DNA from: Nocardioides albertanoniae
GTDB lineage: Bacteria; Actinomycetota; Actinomycetes; Propionibacteriales; Nocardioidaceae
DNA length: 64,000 nt
NCBI RefSeq assembly: GCF_006716315.1
Contig: NZ_VFOV01000001.1
Location: forward strand, 664,501 to 728,500
Direction of reading: 5' to 3'
Part shown: piece by piece, positions 1-8,507 of the stretch
Layout: the number at the start of each line of letters is the position of its first letter
Position numbering within the stretch: the first letter of the stretch is position 1
Program-made: the position numbers and the translations under genes
Notes under the pieces: generated by a model
Told to the model about the DNA's origin: nothing
The model's database searches: none
Seen by the model: the letters and a program-made list of their open reading frames with translations, nothing else

Positions 1-2
1 TG

Positions 3-833
3 GTCGGTGTCGACGACGCCGACATGCTCCTCTCGCTCGGTGTCGTGCCGGTCAGCATCCCCAAGGTGACCTGGGGCGGCGACGAGGACGGCACGACGCC
101 GTGGTTCGACGACAAGCTGAAGGAGCTGGGCGCCGACCAGCCGGCGATCCTCGACCAGACCGACGCGGTGCCGGTCGACGAGGTCGCCAAGCAGAACCCT
201 GACCTGATCCTGGCCACCTACTCGGGCATCACCAAGGCGGAGTACAAGAAGCTCTCCGAGATCGCCCCGGTCGTCGCGTTCCCCGACCAGCCCTGGGCCA
301 CTCCGTGGCAGGACTCGCTCGAGATGGTCGGCAAGGCCACCGGTCGCAACAAGCTGGCCGACGAGGTCGAGGCGGAGACCGAGAAGACCATCGAGACCGC
401 CAAGAAGGACAACCCGGAGATCCAGGGCAAGACCTTCGTGTGGGCCTCGCTCGCGACGGCCGACCTGTCCAAGATCCCGTTCTACACGACCGAGGACGCC
501 CGTCCGGAGTTCCTGACCCAGCTCGGCATGAAGAACGCGCCCTACGTCGAGGCCAACACCAAGAAGGGCCAGTTCTTCACCGAGGTCTCTGCCGAGAAGG
601 CCAGCGAGCTGAAGTCCGACTTCTTCTTCACCTATGCGGTCGAGGACAAGGACGCCGAGACGTTCCGCAAGGACAAGCTGATCGGTCAGATCCCGGCGAT
701 CAAGAACGGTCACATGTGGGCCTCGACCGACAACGTCGCCTCGCTCGCCGCGGGCATCCCGACGCCGCTGTCGGTGCCGTACGCCATCGACGAGTTCGTT
801 CCCGGGATCGTGAAGGCCGTCGAGGGTCAGTGA
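3..833 (+). CDS. Siderophore-iron ABC transporter substrate-binding protein (5' end missing)
   Basis: This is the extracytoplasmic binding protein of an iron-siderophore ABC importer (FecB/FepB-like, periplasmic-binding fold type III). The frame is open from the first bases of the window, so the N-terminus, including any lipoprotein signal, lies outside; the ATG at 24 is internal. Visible family features are the DAVPVDEVAKQNPDLILA segment of the first lobe, a long linking helix in the middle and a C-terminal lobe ending in DEFVPGIVKAVEG. The stop overlaps the GTG of the first permease (GTGA), and the next four genes are the rest of the system. The siderophore cannot be read from sequence. Confidence 0.9.
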   Translation, partial: VGVDDADMLLSLGVVPVSIPKVTWGGDEDGTTPWFDDKLKELGADQPAILDQTDAVPVDEVAKQNPDLILATYSGITKAEYKKLSEIAPVVAFPDQPWATPWQDSLEMVGKATGRNKLADEVEAETEKTIETAKKDNPEIQGKTFVWASLATADLSKIPFYTTEDARPEFLTQLGMKNAPYVEANTKKGQFFTEVSAEKASELKSDFFFTYAVEDKDAETFRKDKLIGQIPAIKNGHMWASTDNVASLAAGIPTPLSVPYAIDEFVPGIVKAVEGQ

Positions 834-1858
834 CCCTCACCGTCGCCCCGCACCGAGCCCCGGCCGCGCCTCAGCGTGGCCGGGGCTGGTCGGGTCTCCC
901 CACCGCCGGCCTCCTGGTCGGCGTCGTGCTGCTCGCCGTCGTGGCGTCGCTGCTGATCGGCGCGAAGCTGGTCTCGCCGCTCGACCTGTGGCGAGACGGC
1001 TCCGTCGGGCAGGGGATCATCCAGGCCCGGATGCCGCGCACGGTGCTCGGCGTCGTCGTCGGGGCTGCGCTGGCGGTCGCGGGCGGCTGCCTCCAGGGGC
1101 TGACCCGCAACCCGCTCGCCGACCCGGGGCTGCTCGGTATCAATGCCGGCGCCACGTTCGCCATGGTCATCGCCGTCTCCGTCTTCGGGATCGGCTCGCT
1201 GTCAGGTTATGTGTGGTTCGCGTTCGTCGGCGCCGCGCTGGCGATGGTGCTCGTCCACACGGTCGCCGCCTTCGGCGCGGGCGGGGCGACCCCGGCCAAG
1301 CTGGTGCTCGCCGGCGCGGCGTTGTCGGCCGGCGTCGCCTCCTGGACCGCGGCCGTGCTCCTGCGCGACAAGGCCACTTTCGACGTGCTCCGCCAGTGGC
1401 AGGTCGGCACGGTCGGCGGCCGTGGCTGGGACGTCATCCTCACCGCCCTGCCCTTCCTCGTCGTCGGTGCCGTCCTGGCACTCACCGGGGCCCGTACGCT
1501 CGACACCCTCGCTCTGGGCGACGACCTCGCCAAGGGCCTGGGCCGCCGCACCGCCGTCGACCGCGTCGTGGTCGGTCTGGGTATCGTGCTGCTCACCGGC
1601 ACCGCCACCGCGCTGTGCGGGCCGATCGGGTTCGTCGGGCTGGTCGTGCCCCACATGGTGCGGACGCTGGTCGGCTCCGCCTACACCCGGGTGCTCCCGC
1701 TCTCGGCCGGCTTCGGTGCCGCGCTCACGTTGCTCGCCGACGTCGTCGGGCGAGTCGTCTGGGCGCCCTCCGAGATCCAGGTCGGGGTCATGACAGCCAT
1801 CGTCGGCGTGCCCGTCTTCGTCTACTTCCTGCGTCGTGGACGGATGGCCGGCCTGTGA
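830..1858 (+). CDS. FecCD-family siderophore ABC transporter permease 1
   Basis: Integral membrane permease of the iron-siderophore importer, 342 residues, with the many hydrophobic helices of the BtuC/FecCD family. The hallmark RNPLADPGLLG lies at about residues 93-103, in the loop that faces the ATPase in this family. I chose the GTG at 830 because it overlaps the TGA of the binding protein by 4 bases and gives the normal family length; upstream codons in this frame run inside the previous gene. It pairs with the second FecCD permease immediately downstream to form the heterodimeric channel. Confidence 0.92.
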   Translation: MTLTVAPHRAPAAPQRGRGWSGLPTAGLLVGVVLLAVVASLLIGAKLVSPLDLWRDGSVGQGIIQARMPRTVLGVVVGAALAVAGGCLQGLTRNPLADPGLLGINAGATFAMVIAVSVFGIGSLSGYVWFAFVGAALAMVLVHTVAAFGAGGATPAKLVLAGAALSAGVASWTAAVLLRDKATFDVLRQWQVGTVGGRGWDVILTALPFLVVGAVLALTGARTLDTLALGDDLAKGLGRRTAVDRVVVGLGIVLLTGTATALCGPIGFVGLVVPHMVRTLVGSAYTRVLPLSAGFGAALTLLADVVGRVVWAPSEIQVGVMTAIVGVPVFVYFLRRGRMAGL

Positions 1859-2916
1859 GCGCGACGTTGGAAGGCCCGGCGGTCGCCGGGGAGGGGCAGG
1901 CCACGCATGCCGTACGCCGTGCCCGCCGCGCCCCGCGCAACCGGCTCTGGCTCGTCGCGGGATCGCTCGGCGCGGCCCTATTCGGGCTCTTCGCGCTGCG
2001 CGTGCTCGCCGGCGACTTCATCATCACACCCGCCGACTTTGTGAAGATCCTGGGCGGCCAGGACATCCCGAACGCTCCCAGCGCCACCTTCATCCTGATG
2101 GAGTCGAAGCTTCCGCGCGCGGTGCTCGGCGTGCTCGCGGGCGTCGCGTTCGGCACCGCAGGGGCGATCTTCCAGTCGACCCTGCGCAACCCGCTGGCCA
2201 GCCCCGACATGCTCGGGATCTCGCTCGGCGCCAGCGCCGCCGCGGTCTTCGCGATCGTCGTGCTCTCGGTCAACGGCTCGATGCTGTCGGTCGTCGGCGT
2301 GGTCGGCGCGATCCTGACCGCGGCGGTCATCCGTGGGGTCGCGGGCAGCGACGGCGGCTACCGGCTGGTGCTGGTCGGCGTCACCGCAGCCGCGGCCCTG
2401 CTCGCGGTGATCCAGTATCTGTTCACCCGCGCCGCCGAGAACGACGCCCAGCGCGCCCTGCGCTGGATGACCGGCAGCCTCAGCGACGCCACCTGGCCGA
2501 CGATCCGCATCCTGGCCGTCTGCCTGCTGGTCCTGCTGCCCCTGGTGGCCTGGACCGTGAAGTCGCAGCGGGTGCTCGAGCTCGGCCCCGACGTGGCCCG
2601 CGCGCTCGGCGTCACCCACCGCTACGCCGACCTGCTGCTGCTCCTCGCCGTGCTCCTGTGCGCGCTGGCGGTCGCCGCGTGCGGTCCGGTCGCGTTCGTC
2701 GCCTTCGTCGCCGGGCCGATCGCGCGCGTGCTCAACGGCGGGCGTACGACTCTCCTGGGGGCCGGTCTGGTCGGGGCGATCGTGATGGTCGGGTCCGACT
2801 ACCTGGCGGCGTACGCCATTCCTGACACCAACCTCCCGGTCGGTGTCGTCACCGGTGCGTTCGGGGCACCTTTCCTGATGTGGTTGCTCGCCAGCGGGCG
2901 GGCCGGAAGGCGATGA
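1855..2916 (+). CDS. FecCD-family siderophore ABC transporter permease 2
   Basis: Second permease subunit of the siderophore importer (FepG-like position), 353 residues. A basic, cytoplasmic N-terminal 30 residues precede the hydrophobic core, and the family motif RNPLASPDMLG is at about 111-121. The GTG start at 1855 overlaps the stop of permease 1 by 4 bases, so translation is probably coupled. It is similar to permease 1 in fold but clearly diverged in sequence, as expected for a heterodimer and not a recent duplication. Confidence 0.92.
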   Translation: MSATLEGPAVAGEGQATHAVRRARRAPRNRLWLVAGSLGAALFGLFALRVLAGDFIITPADFVKILGGQDIPNAPSATFILMESKLPRAVLGVLAGVAFGTAGAIFQSTLRNPLASPDMLGISLGASAAAVFAIVVLSVNGSMLSVVGVVGAILTAAVIRGVAGSDGGYRLVLVGVTAAAALLAVIQYLFTRAAENDAQRALRWMTGSLSDATWPTIRILAVCLLVLLPLVAWTVKSQRVLELGPDVARALGVTHRYADLLLLLAVLLCALAVAACGPVAFVAFVAGPIARVLNGGRTTLLGAGLVGAIVMVGSDYLAAYAIPDTNLPVGVVTGAFGAPFLMWLLASGRAGRR

Positions 2917-2932
2917 GATGAAAGAGGCCCAG

Positions 2933-3757
2933 ATGAGACTCGCCGCGGAGAGCGTGAGCCTCGGATACGGCGGGGACCCGGTCGTCGACGGCGTCTCGCT
3001 GGAGATCCCCGACGGGCTCACCACCGTGATCGTCGGCGCCAACGGCTGCGGGAAGTCGACGCTGCTGCGCGGGATGGCGCGACTGCTGAAACCGTCGTCG
3101 GGGCAGGTCGTGCTCGACGGCAAGGCGGTGCACAAGCAGCCGACCCGTGCCGTGGCCAAGACCCTCGGTCTGATGCCGCAGTCGCCGATCGCGCCGGAGG
3201 GCATCACCGTGGTCGACCTGGTCGGCCGCGGCCGTCAGCCTCACCGCGGCGCGCTGCAGCGCTGGTCCTCCGACGACGACGCCGCCGTCGCCGACGCGCT
3301 CGAGCTGACCAACACCCTCGACCTCGCCGACCGGATCGTCGACGAGCTCTCCGGTGGCCAGCGGCAGCGGGTCTGGGTGGCGATGGCGCTGGCCCAGCAG
3401 ACCGACCTGCTGCTCCTCGACGAGCCGACCACCTTCCTCGACGTCGCCCATCAGATCGACCTCCTCGACCTGCTGCACGGCCTCCGGGAGACCCGGGGCA
3501 CCACCGTCGTGATGGTGCTCCACGACCTCAACCTGGCCGCCCGCTACGCCGACCACCTGGTCGCCATGGCCGGCGGCACGGTGGCGGCCACCGGCACCCC
3601 GGTCGAGGTGGTGACCGCCGACCGCGTCGAGGAGATCTTCGGCCTGGAGGCGCAGGTCATCCCCGACCCCGTCTCGGGAACGCCGCTGGTCGTGCCCATC
3701 GGCCGCCATCACCGCCCGAACACACACCCCGTCCCGGTCCAGTCCCAGGGAGCCTGA
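2933..3757 (+). CDS. Siderophore ABC transporter ATP-binding protein
   Basis: ATPase that powers the FecCD permeases (FepC-like), 274 residues. Walker A GANGCGKST is at about 35-43, the signature LSGGQRQR at about 139-146, Walker B LLLLDEP at about 158-164, followed by the switch histidine in VLHDLN. Two ATGs are possible. The one at 2918 sits 1 base after the previous stop, but the ATG at 2933 is preceded at good spacing by AAAGAGG and begins MRLAAESVSLGYG, the usual beginning of this family, so I prefer 2933. The gene lies within the same tight operon. Confidence 0.93.
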   Translation: MRLAAESVSLGYGGDPVVDGVSLEIPDGLTTVIVGANGCGKSTLLRGMARLLKPSSGQVVLDGKAVHKQPTRAVAKTLGLMPQSPIAPEGITVVDLVGRGRQPHRGALQRWSSDDDAAVADALELTNTLDLADRIVDELSGGQRQRVWVAMALAQQTDLLLLDEPTTFLDVAHQIDLLDLLHGLRETRGTTVVMVLHDLNLAARYADHLVAMAGGTVAATGTPVEVVTADRVEEIFGLEAQVIPDPVSGTPLVVPIGRHHRPNTHPVPVQSQGA

Positions 3758-3758
3758 C

Positions 3759-4697
3759 ATGCCGATCCTCGCCCGCGTCTCCGTGCGCTCCGTCGAGCGC
3801 CTCTCGCCGTCCTTCGCCCGCATCGAGCTGGCCGGTGCCGACCTGGCCGACCTCGGCAACGACGGGCCGTCGTTCGACCAGCGCATCAAGCTGATCTTCC
3901 CGGCCACCCCGGGCGTGCTCCCTGACCTCGCACCCGGCGACTGGTATTCCGAGTGGCTGGCCATCCCCGACGACGAGCGCCCCCGGATGCGCACCTACAC
4001 GATCCGGTCGCTCGAGGGGGAGGGCATCGAGAAGCGCCTGTACGTCGACTTCGTGCTGCATCCCGGAGCCCACGGCCCCGGCTCCGACTGGGCCGGCTCG
4101 GCCCGGCCCGGCGACGAGATCCTGGTCGTCGGCCCGAAGCTCGGCGAGGCGTACGGCGGGATCGAGTGGCTCCCCGGTGACGCCAGCCGGCTGCTGCTCG
4201 TCGGTGACGAGACCGCCGTGCCGGCGATCGTCTCGATCCTCGAGTCGTTGCCGGCAGACGCCACCGGCACGGCGTTCCTGGAGGTGCCGGTCGCTGCCGA
4301 CGTACAGGAGGTCTCTGCTCCGGAGGGCGTCAACGTCACCTGGCTTCCACGAGAGGGTGAGCCGGTGGGCGCGCCGTCCCTGGCGGCCGTCGGCGGCCTG
4401 CTGGGCTTCGAGGCGAAGCCTGACGAGCTGGCCACCGTGCTGGTCGTCGACCCCAACCTGTGGGAGACACCGGTCTACTCCTCCTCCGGCGAGACCGTCA
4501 CGGCGGCCTGCCATGGCACCGACGACGGCACCGACAAGAGCGCGAGCGAGGCCGTGGACGGGCGCTACGCCTGGATCGCCGGTGAGTCCCGGATGGTCAC
4601 CGCCCTGCGCCGACACCTGGTCAACGAGCTCGAGATGCCCCGCAAGCAGGTCGCATTCATGGGCTACTGGCGCGAAGGCGTGTCGATGAAGGGGTGA
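3759..4697 (+). CDS. Siderophore-interacting protein (FAD-dependent ferric-siderophore reductase)
   Basis: Cytoplasmic flavoprotein of the SIP/ViuB family, 312 residues, which releases iron from imported ferric siderophores by reduction. The N-terminal FAD-binding domain shows RTYTIR at about 78-83, the FAD-contacting motif, then a HPGAHGPGSDWA loop; the C-terminal NAD(P)H-binding domain begins near LLLVGDETAVPAI and ends with the family-typical WREG motif. It starts 1 base after the ATPase stop, so it is the last gene of the iron-uptake operon. No Fur/DtxR box can be judged because the operon promoter lies upstream of the window. Confidence 0.93.
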   Translation: MPILARVSVRSVERLSPSFARIELAGADLADLGNDGPSFDQRIKLIFPATPGVLPDLAPGDWYSEWLAIPDDERPRMRTYTIRSLEGEGIEKRLYVDFVLHPGAHGPGSDWAGSARPGDEILVVGPKLGEAYGGIEWLPGDASRLLLVGDETAVPAIVSILESLPADATGTAFLEVPVAADVQEVSAPEGVNVTWLPREGEPVGAPSLAAVGGLLGFEAKPDELATVLVVDPNLWETPVYSSSGETVTAACHGTDDGTDKSASEAVDGRYAWIAGESRMVTALRRHLVNELEMPRKQVAFMGYWREGVSMKG

Positions 4698-4765
4698 CCC
4701 CGGGCACACTTGCCGCGAACACGGGGTTAGGTTTGATGCGCCCAATCCAATAGAAGGGTCTTGGA

Positions 4766-6511
4766 ATGCAAGCAAGCATCCTGGCCGCGGACACCCTGAT
4801 CCAGGCCAACGCGGTCGACTATCTCCTGATCGCCATCTACTTCGCATTCGTTCTCGGCATCGGCTTCCTGGCCAGTCGGGGCATGTCGAACTCGGTGGAC
4901 TTCTTCCTGTCCGGTCGGTCCCTGCCCGCATGGGTGACCGGCCTCGCCTTCATCTCAGCCAACCTCGGCGCCGTCGAGATCATGGGTATGTCGGCCACAG
5001 GAGCTCAGCTCGGACTGCCCACCGTCCATTATTTCTGGATCGGCGCGGTGCCGGCCATGCTCTTCCTGGGTGTCGTGATGATGCCCTTCTACTACGGCTC
5101 CAAGGTGCGCTCGGTCCCCGAGTTCATGAAGCGTCGTTTCGGCACCGGTGCCCACCTGGTCAACGCGATCTCGTTCGCGATCGCGCAGCTGCTGATCGCC
5201 GGCATCAACCTCTACCTGCTCGGTGCCATCGTGCACGCGCTGCTCGGCTGGCCGCTGTGGGTCGCGCTGATCGTGGCCGCGGTGATCGTGCTCTCCTACA
5301 TCACCCTCGGTGGCCTGAAGGCAGCGATCTACAACGAGGTGCTGCAGTTCTTCGTGATCGTGGCCGCTCTGCTGCCGCTGACGCTCCTCGGTCTCCACCG
5401 GGTCGGCGGCTGGGACGGCCTGACCGCCAAGATCACCCAGGCGGCCAACGACAACCCCGACACCATCGCGCCGGCCGCCGGACAGCTCAGCTCCTGGCCC
5501 GGTGCCGCGCTGACCGGCTTCGACTCCGACCTCCTCTCGGTGATCGGCATCGTCTTCGGCCTCGGCTTCGTGCTCTCTTTCGGCTACTGGACGACCAACT
5601 TCGTCGAGGTCCAGCGAGCGATGGCCGCCGACTCGATCAGCGCCGCCCGCAAGACGCCGATCATCGGCGCCTTCCCGAAGATGTTCATCCCGTTCATCAC
5701 CATCTTCCCCGGCATGATCGCGGCGGTCCTGGTCACCGAGATCGCGCGTACGAAGGCGGGGGAGTCGGTCGCCGGTGGAGCCTCCGGTGAGGGCGTGACC
5801 TATAACGACTCGCTGCTCTACCTGATGGCAGAGGTGCTGCCCAACGGTCTGCTCGGCCTGGCGATCACCGGTCTGCTGGCGGCGTTCATGGCCGGTATGG
5901 CGGCCAACGTCTCCGCGTTCAACACGGTGGTGTCCTTCGACATCATCGAGGAATACATCATCAAGGACCGGCCCGACGAGTTCTACGTCAGGCTCGGCCG
6001 CTGGGCGACGGTCGGCGCGACCGCGGTCGCGATCTTCACCGCGGCCCTGGCGTCCAACTTCTCCAACATCATGGACTACCTGCAGACCCTGTTCGGGTTC
6101 TTCAACGCGCCGCTGTTCGCGACGTTCATCCTGGGTATGTTCTGGAAGCGGATGACCGCGACCGCCGGTTGGGCCGGTCTGGTCTCCGGCACCCTGGCCG
6201 CGGTGCTCGTCGGCATCCTGTCCGACGGCACGCTCGGCGGGCTCTCCGTCGGCGTCCTGCCGCTGTCGGGCCAGGGCGCGTCGTTCGTCGCTGCCGGTGC
6301 GGCCTTCGTCGTCGACATCGTCGTCAGCGTGCTCGTCTCGCTGGTGACCAAGCCGAAGCCCGAGGGCTCGCTGAAGGGTCTCGTCTACTCCGAGACTCCC
6401 AAGGAGGACCTGGTCGACGCCGAGGACGCCGGACGTGCGTGGTACTCACGGCCGGTGCCGCTGGCCGGCCTTGCCCTGGTCATGGTCATCATCTTGAACG
6501 TGATCTTCTAA
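4766..6511 (+). CDS. Sodium:solute symporter (SSS family)
   Basis: Cation-coupled transporter of 581 residues with about 13-14 hydrophobic segments. The family signature is near residues 40-75: a DFFLSGRSLP segment followed by a helix with SANLGAVEIMG, as in SglT-type sugar symporters. The substrate is not determinable; sugars such as galactose or glucose are known for close vSGLT-like members. AGAAGGG lies upstream of the ATG. The small membrane protein at 6522 follows after 10 bases and is probably co-transcribed. The 68 bases upstream separate it from the siderophore operon and hold no clear hairpin. Confidence 0.9.
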   Translation: MQASILAADTLIQANAVDYLLIAIYFAFVLGIGFLASRGMSNSVDFFLSGRSLPAWVTGLAFISANLGAVEIMGMSATGAQLGLPTVHYFWIGAVPAMLFLGVVMMPFYYGSKVRSVPEFMKRRFGTGAHLVNAISFAIAQLLIAGINLYLLGAIVHALLGWPLWVALIVAAVIVLSYITLGGLKAAIYNEVLQFFVIVAALLPLTLLGLHRVGGWDGLTAKITQAANDNPDTIAPAAGQLSSWPGAALTGFDSDLLSVIGIVFGLGFVLSFGYWTTNFVEVQRAMAADSISAARKTPIIGAFPKMFIPFITIFPGMIAAVLVTEIARTKAGESVAGGASGEGVTYNDSLLYLMAEVLPNGLLGLAITGLLAAFMAGMAANVSAFNTVVSFDIIEEYIIKDRPDEFYVRLGRWATVGATAVAIFTAALASNFSNIMDYLQTLFGFFNAPLFATFILGMFWKRMTATAGWAGLVSGTLAAVLVGILSDGTLGGLSVGVLPLSGQGASFVAAGAAFVVDIVVSVLVSLVTKPKPEGSLKGLVYSETPKEDLVDAEDAGRAWYSRPVPLAGLALVMVIILNVIF

Positions 6512-6521
6512 GGAGACTGAG

Positions 6522-6815
6522 ATGCCTAGCGAATCCAACACCGCTGAGACCGCCAAGAGCGGCGGAGTCCTCGGCACGCTGCTGTCGCTCTTCGACATCC
6601 GCAACGTGATCGGGGCCCTGCTCGCCGTCTACGGCGTCATCCTGCTCCTGATGGGGCTGATCGGTGACCCGGAGGTCGAGAAGACCGGCGGGCCCAACGC
6701 CAACCTGTGGGCAGGCATCGTCCTGCTCGTCATCGGCGCGATCTTCCTCGCCTGGGGTCTGCTGCGTCCGGTCGTTCCGGACGCGCCGACCCCTCCGGGT
6801 GCGGAGAAGAAGTAG
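6522..6815 (+). CDS. Small two-helix membrane protein next to the symporter
   Basis: 97-residue protein with a short polar N-terminus, a first hydrophobic helix at about residues 30-47, a polar loop containing GGPNANLW and a second helix at about 68-84, ending in a proline/lysine tail. The start follows AAGGAGACTGAG at 10 bases from the symporter stop, so it looks like an accessory membrane protein of that transporter. I do not recognise a named family; function unknown. The gene is convergent with the DUF4097 gene 24 bases downstream. Confidence 0.75.
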   Translation: MPSESNTAETAKSGGVLGTLLSLFDIRNVIGALLAVYGVILLLMGLIGDPEVEKTGGPNANLWAGIVLLVIGAIFLAWGLLRPVVPDAPTPPGAEKK

Positions 6816-6829
6816 GCCCTACGAGGCCC

Positions 6830-6852
6830 GGAGCCCGATCAGAGCCCGATCA
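6830..6852. repeat. Tandem 11-bp direct repeat at the 3' end of the DUF4097 gene
   Basis: GAGCCCGATCA is repeated back to back, so the end of the coding sequence is duplicated just past its own stop codon. This looks like a small tandem slippage duplication that created the present 3' end; the protein's last residues are not obviously altered. Confidence 0.6.
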
Positions 6853-7600
6853 GAGTGACGTCACCGCTGACCGTGGTGGTGCGGAGCTCGACGTAGGGCT
6901 CACCCTCGGCCGGTGCGCCAGCGCTCTCGACAGTGCTGGTGCACCGGCCGCTCACTGTGTTGACGTCGGTCCACACCGGGGTGCCGTTCGGGATCCCGAT
7001 GCGTACGTCGGCCGAGGCCGCCTTCACCGTGACCCGGCCGGCGTGCACCGTGTGGATCGCGAAGTCGCCCGAACCGGTCGAGTGGCTCACCTCGCCCTCG
7101 GCCTCGTCGATCTCGACGCTGCCCGACCCGGTCTTGACCTTCAGCTCGTGGACGGTGCCGATCCGGATGTCGCCGGACCCCGACTTGATCGACGCCCGGC
7201 CGTCGAGGGTGTCTGCCTCGGTGTCGCCGGAGCCGGACTCCGACTGGAACTCGTCGGTGACCCGGTCGATGCGTACGTCGCCCGAGCCGGTCTGCACCCA
7301 CGCTGCTCGGAGCACGCCCTGGGTGGCGATGTCGGCGCTTCCCGTGCGGGCCCGCAGCTGGCTGCGCGACGGCACCCGCACGGTGATCTCGTATCTTCGG
7401 GAGCGGCTGAGCGGCCCCCGGTGCGGCTCGGTGATGCTGATCGCGTCGCCGCGCTGCTCGACGACGACCTCCTCGGCGTCTTCGCCGTCGATCTCGACGA
7501 CCGTCTCGTCGGTCTCGGTGGCCTCGACCTCGAGGTTGCCCTTGCCGAACTCGACCAACAGCTTGGCCGGGGCCGTGGACATGAAGGTGTAGGTGCTCAT
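6839..7600 (-). CDS. DUF4097 family beta-strand-repeat protein
   Basis: 253-residue protein made largely of repeated 20-residue units of the form SGSGD-x(3-5)-V/I, for example GSGDVRI, GSGDTEA, GSGDIRI, GSGSVEI and GSGDFAI between about residues 100 and 200. This is the pattern of the DUF4097 right-handed beta-helix/adhesin-like fold. No signal peptide is visible, so a cytoplasmic location is likely. The start at 7600 is chosen because CAGGAG lies 7 bases upstream; 48 bases of open frame lie further upstream. An RHH-domain gene is next on the same strand, an arrangement I believe is common in actinobacteria. Molecular role unknown. Confidence 0.8.
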   Translation of the reverse strand: MSTYTFMSTAPAKLLVEFGKGNLEVEATETDETVVEIDGEDAEEVVVEQRGDAISITEPHRGPLSRSRRYEITVRVPSRSQLRARTGSADIATQGVLRAAWVQTGSGDVRIDRVTDEFQSESGSGDTEADTLDGRASIKSGSGDIRIGTVHELKVKTGSGSVEIDEAEGEVSHSTGSGDFAIHTVHAGRVTVKAASADVRIGIPNGTPVWTDVNTVSGRCTSTVESAGAPAEGEPYVELRTTTVSGDVTLIGL

Positions 7601-7709
7601 GATGCTGCTCCTGAATCTGTGAGTGCTGCTGTGGGTGTGCTGATCCACCGGACCGGCCAGGTGGCCGTCCGCTGTCGTGCGTCTGTCGTGCGTCTGTGGT
7701 GTGGTCGGC

Positions 7710-8288
7710 TCAGAGCCAGCCGGTCATCCGCTTGTCGGACCGGTCGCGCGGGCTGCCGCGGAACGGGTCGAAGGCGCCCATCGCCTCGCTGACGATCTGC
7801 GGGATCGCGGAGAGGTCGACGTCGACGTTCACGCCGCTCTCGCGAGTCGCCGCGCGCACCGCGCCGACCAACCAGGTGTTGAGCGACTGGCCCGCGTCGG
7901 CGGCCGCCTCCTCGGCCTTCGCCTTGAGCGACTCCGGGATGCGGAGGGTCACTCGGGAGAGGGCGTCGTCGGTCTCGGGCTCCAGAGGTTGCGGGGGAGA
8001 GGGAGGTGCCGGCGGCGCGGGCGCGACCGGCGGGGTCGGTTCGAAGGCCGGAAGGGTGACCCCGAACTCGAGGTCGCGGCCCTGCAGACGTACGTCGACG
8101 TTGCCGGCCGGCAGCTCTGCGGTGATCTCGGAGGCGGCCTGGCTGACGGCCTCCATGATCGCCAGCCGGACGGCCGGGTCGAGAGCGAACCCGAGTCGCT
8201 CAGCGGTCTCGCGTGCCTCCGGGCCCGATGCCTCGGCCGCTGCCAGAAGGTCCCGTCGGAGACTGTCGATGTACGGCGTGATGTCCAT
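7710..8288 (-). CDS. Ribbon-helix-helix (HicB/Arc-like) domain protein
   Basis: 192-residue protein in three parts: an N-terminal helical region (1-70), a proline-rich linker (about 80-105), and a segment at about 106-150 (SRVTLRIPESLKAKAEEAAA, then SLNTWLVGAVRAAT) typical of ribbon-helix-helix DNA-binding proteins annotated as HicB-type antitoxins. No toxin gene is adjacent, so a classical toxin-antitoxin role is not supported; a regulator role is more likely. The ATG at 8288 is chosen; a GTG at 8297 is also possible. Palindromes at 8311 and 8327 just upstream are candidate autoregulatory sites. The DUF4097 gene follows on the same strand. Confidence 0.72.
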   Translation of the reverse strand: MDITPYIDSLRRDLLAAAEASGPEARETAERLGFALDPAVRLAIMEAVSQAASEITAELPAGNVDVRLQGRDLEFGVTLPAFEPTPPVAPAPPAPPSPPQPLEPETDDALSRVTLRIPESLKAKAEEAAADAGQSLNTWLVGAVRAATRESGVNVDVDLSAIPQIVSEAMGAFDPFRGSPRDRSDKRMTGWL

Positions 8289-8310
8289 GCGCACCACTGT
8301 GACACCATTT

Positions 8311-8341
8311 TGACGTCATCGCAACTGTGATGTGACATCAC
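8311..8341. promoter_or_regulatory. Two palindromes upstream of the RHH gene (candidate operator)
   Basis: TGACGTCA (8311-8318) is a perfect 8-bp palindrome, and GTGATGT-G-ACATCAC (8327-8341) has perfect 7-bp arms around one base. Both are within 55 bases upstream of the RHH-domain gene start. RHH proteins usually bind short inverted repeats in their own promoters, so autoregulation is a reasonable inference, not a demonstrated fact. Confidence 0.45.
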
Positions 8342-8367
8342 GTGGTGTTAGACTCGCTTGCCGAGAA

Positions 8368-8423
8368 GTCACGTCTGCAGGTCGAGTGGGCACGTACGTG
8401 CCCACTCGACCTGCAGACGTGAC
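8368..8423. repeat. Perfect 56-bp palindrome (two 28-bp arms, no loop)
   Basis: Left arm 8368-8395 begins GTCACGTCTGCAGG and ends GGGCACGT; the right arm 8396-8423 is its exact reverse complement. There is no spacer. It sits between the RHH gene promoter and the terminator hairpin of the Fe-S oxidoreductase. Transcribed from either side it would make a very stable hairpin, so it may be a bidirectional terminator or insulator; an origin as an inserted palindromic unit is also possible. Confidence 0.85.
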
Positions 8424-8446
8424 GCTTCGACCTTCGCCGTAGACGA

Positions 8447-8482
8447 CGATGGCACCTTGCGATTGCTCGCAAGGTGCCATCG
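8447..8482 (-). terminator. Hairpin terminator of the Fe-S oxidoreductase gene
   Basis: A 16-bp perfect stem (8447-8462 with 8467-8482) around the loop TTGC lies 26 bases past the stop codon of the 8508 gene. No T-run follows on the minus strand, as is common for actinobacterial terminators. Confidence 0.7.
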
Positions 8483-8507
8483 GCTGGTGCAGCGGACTGC
8501 GCCGGGA

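Noticed and set aside
7710..8288. Toxin-antitoxin system suggested by the HicB/RHH-type protein
   Set aside because: No HicA-like or other toxin gene adjoins it on either side; the neighbour is a DUF4097 protein.
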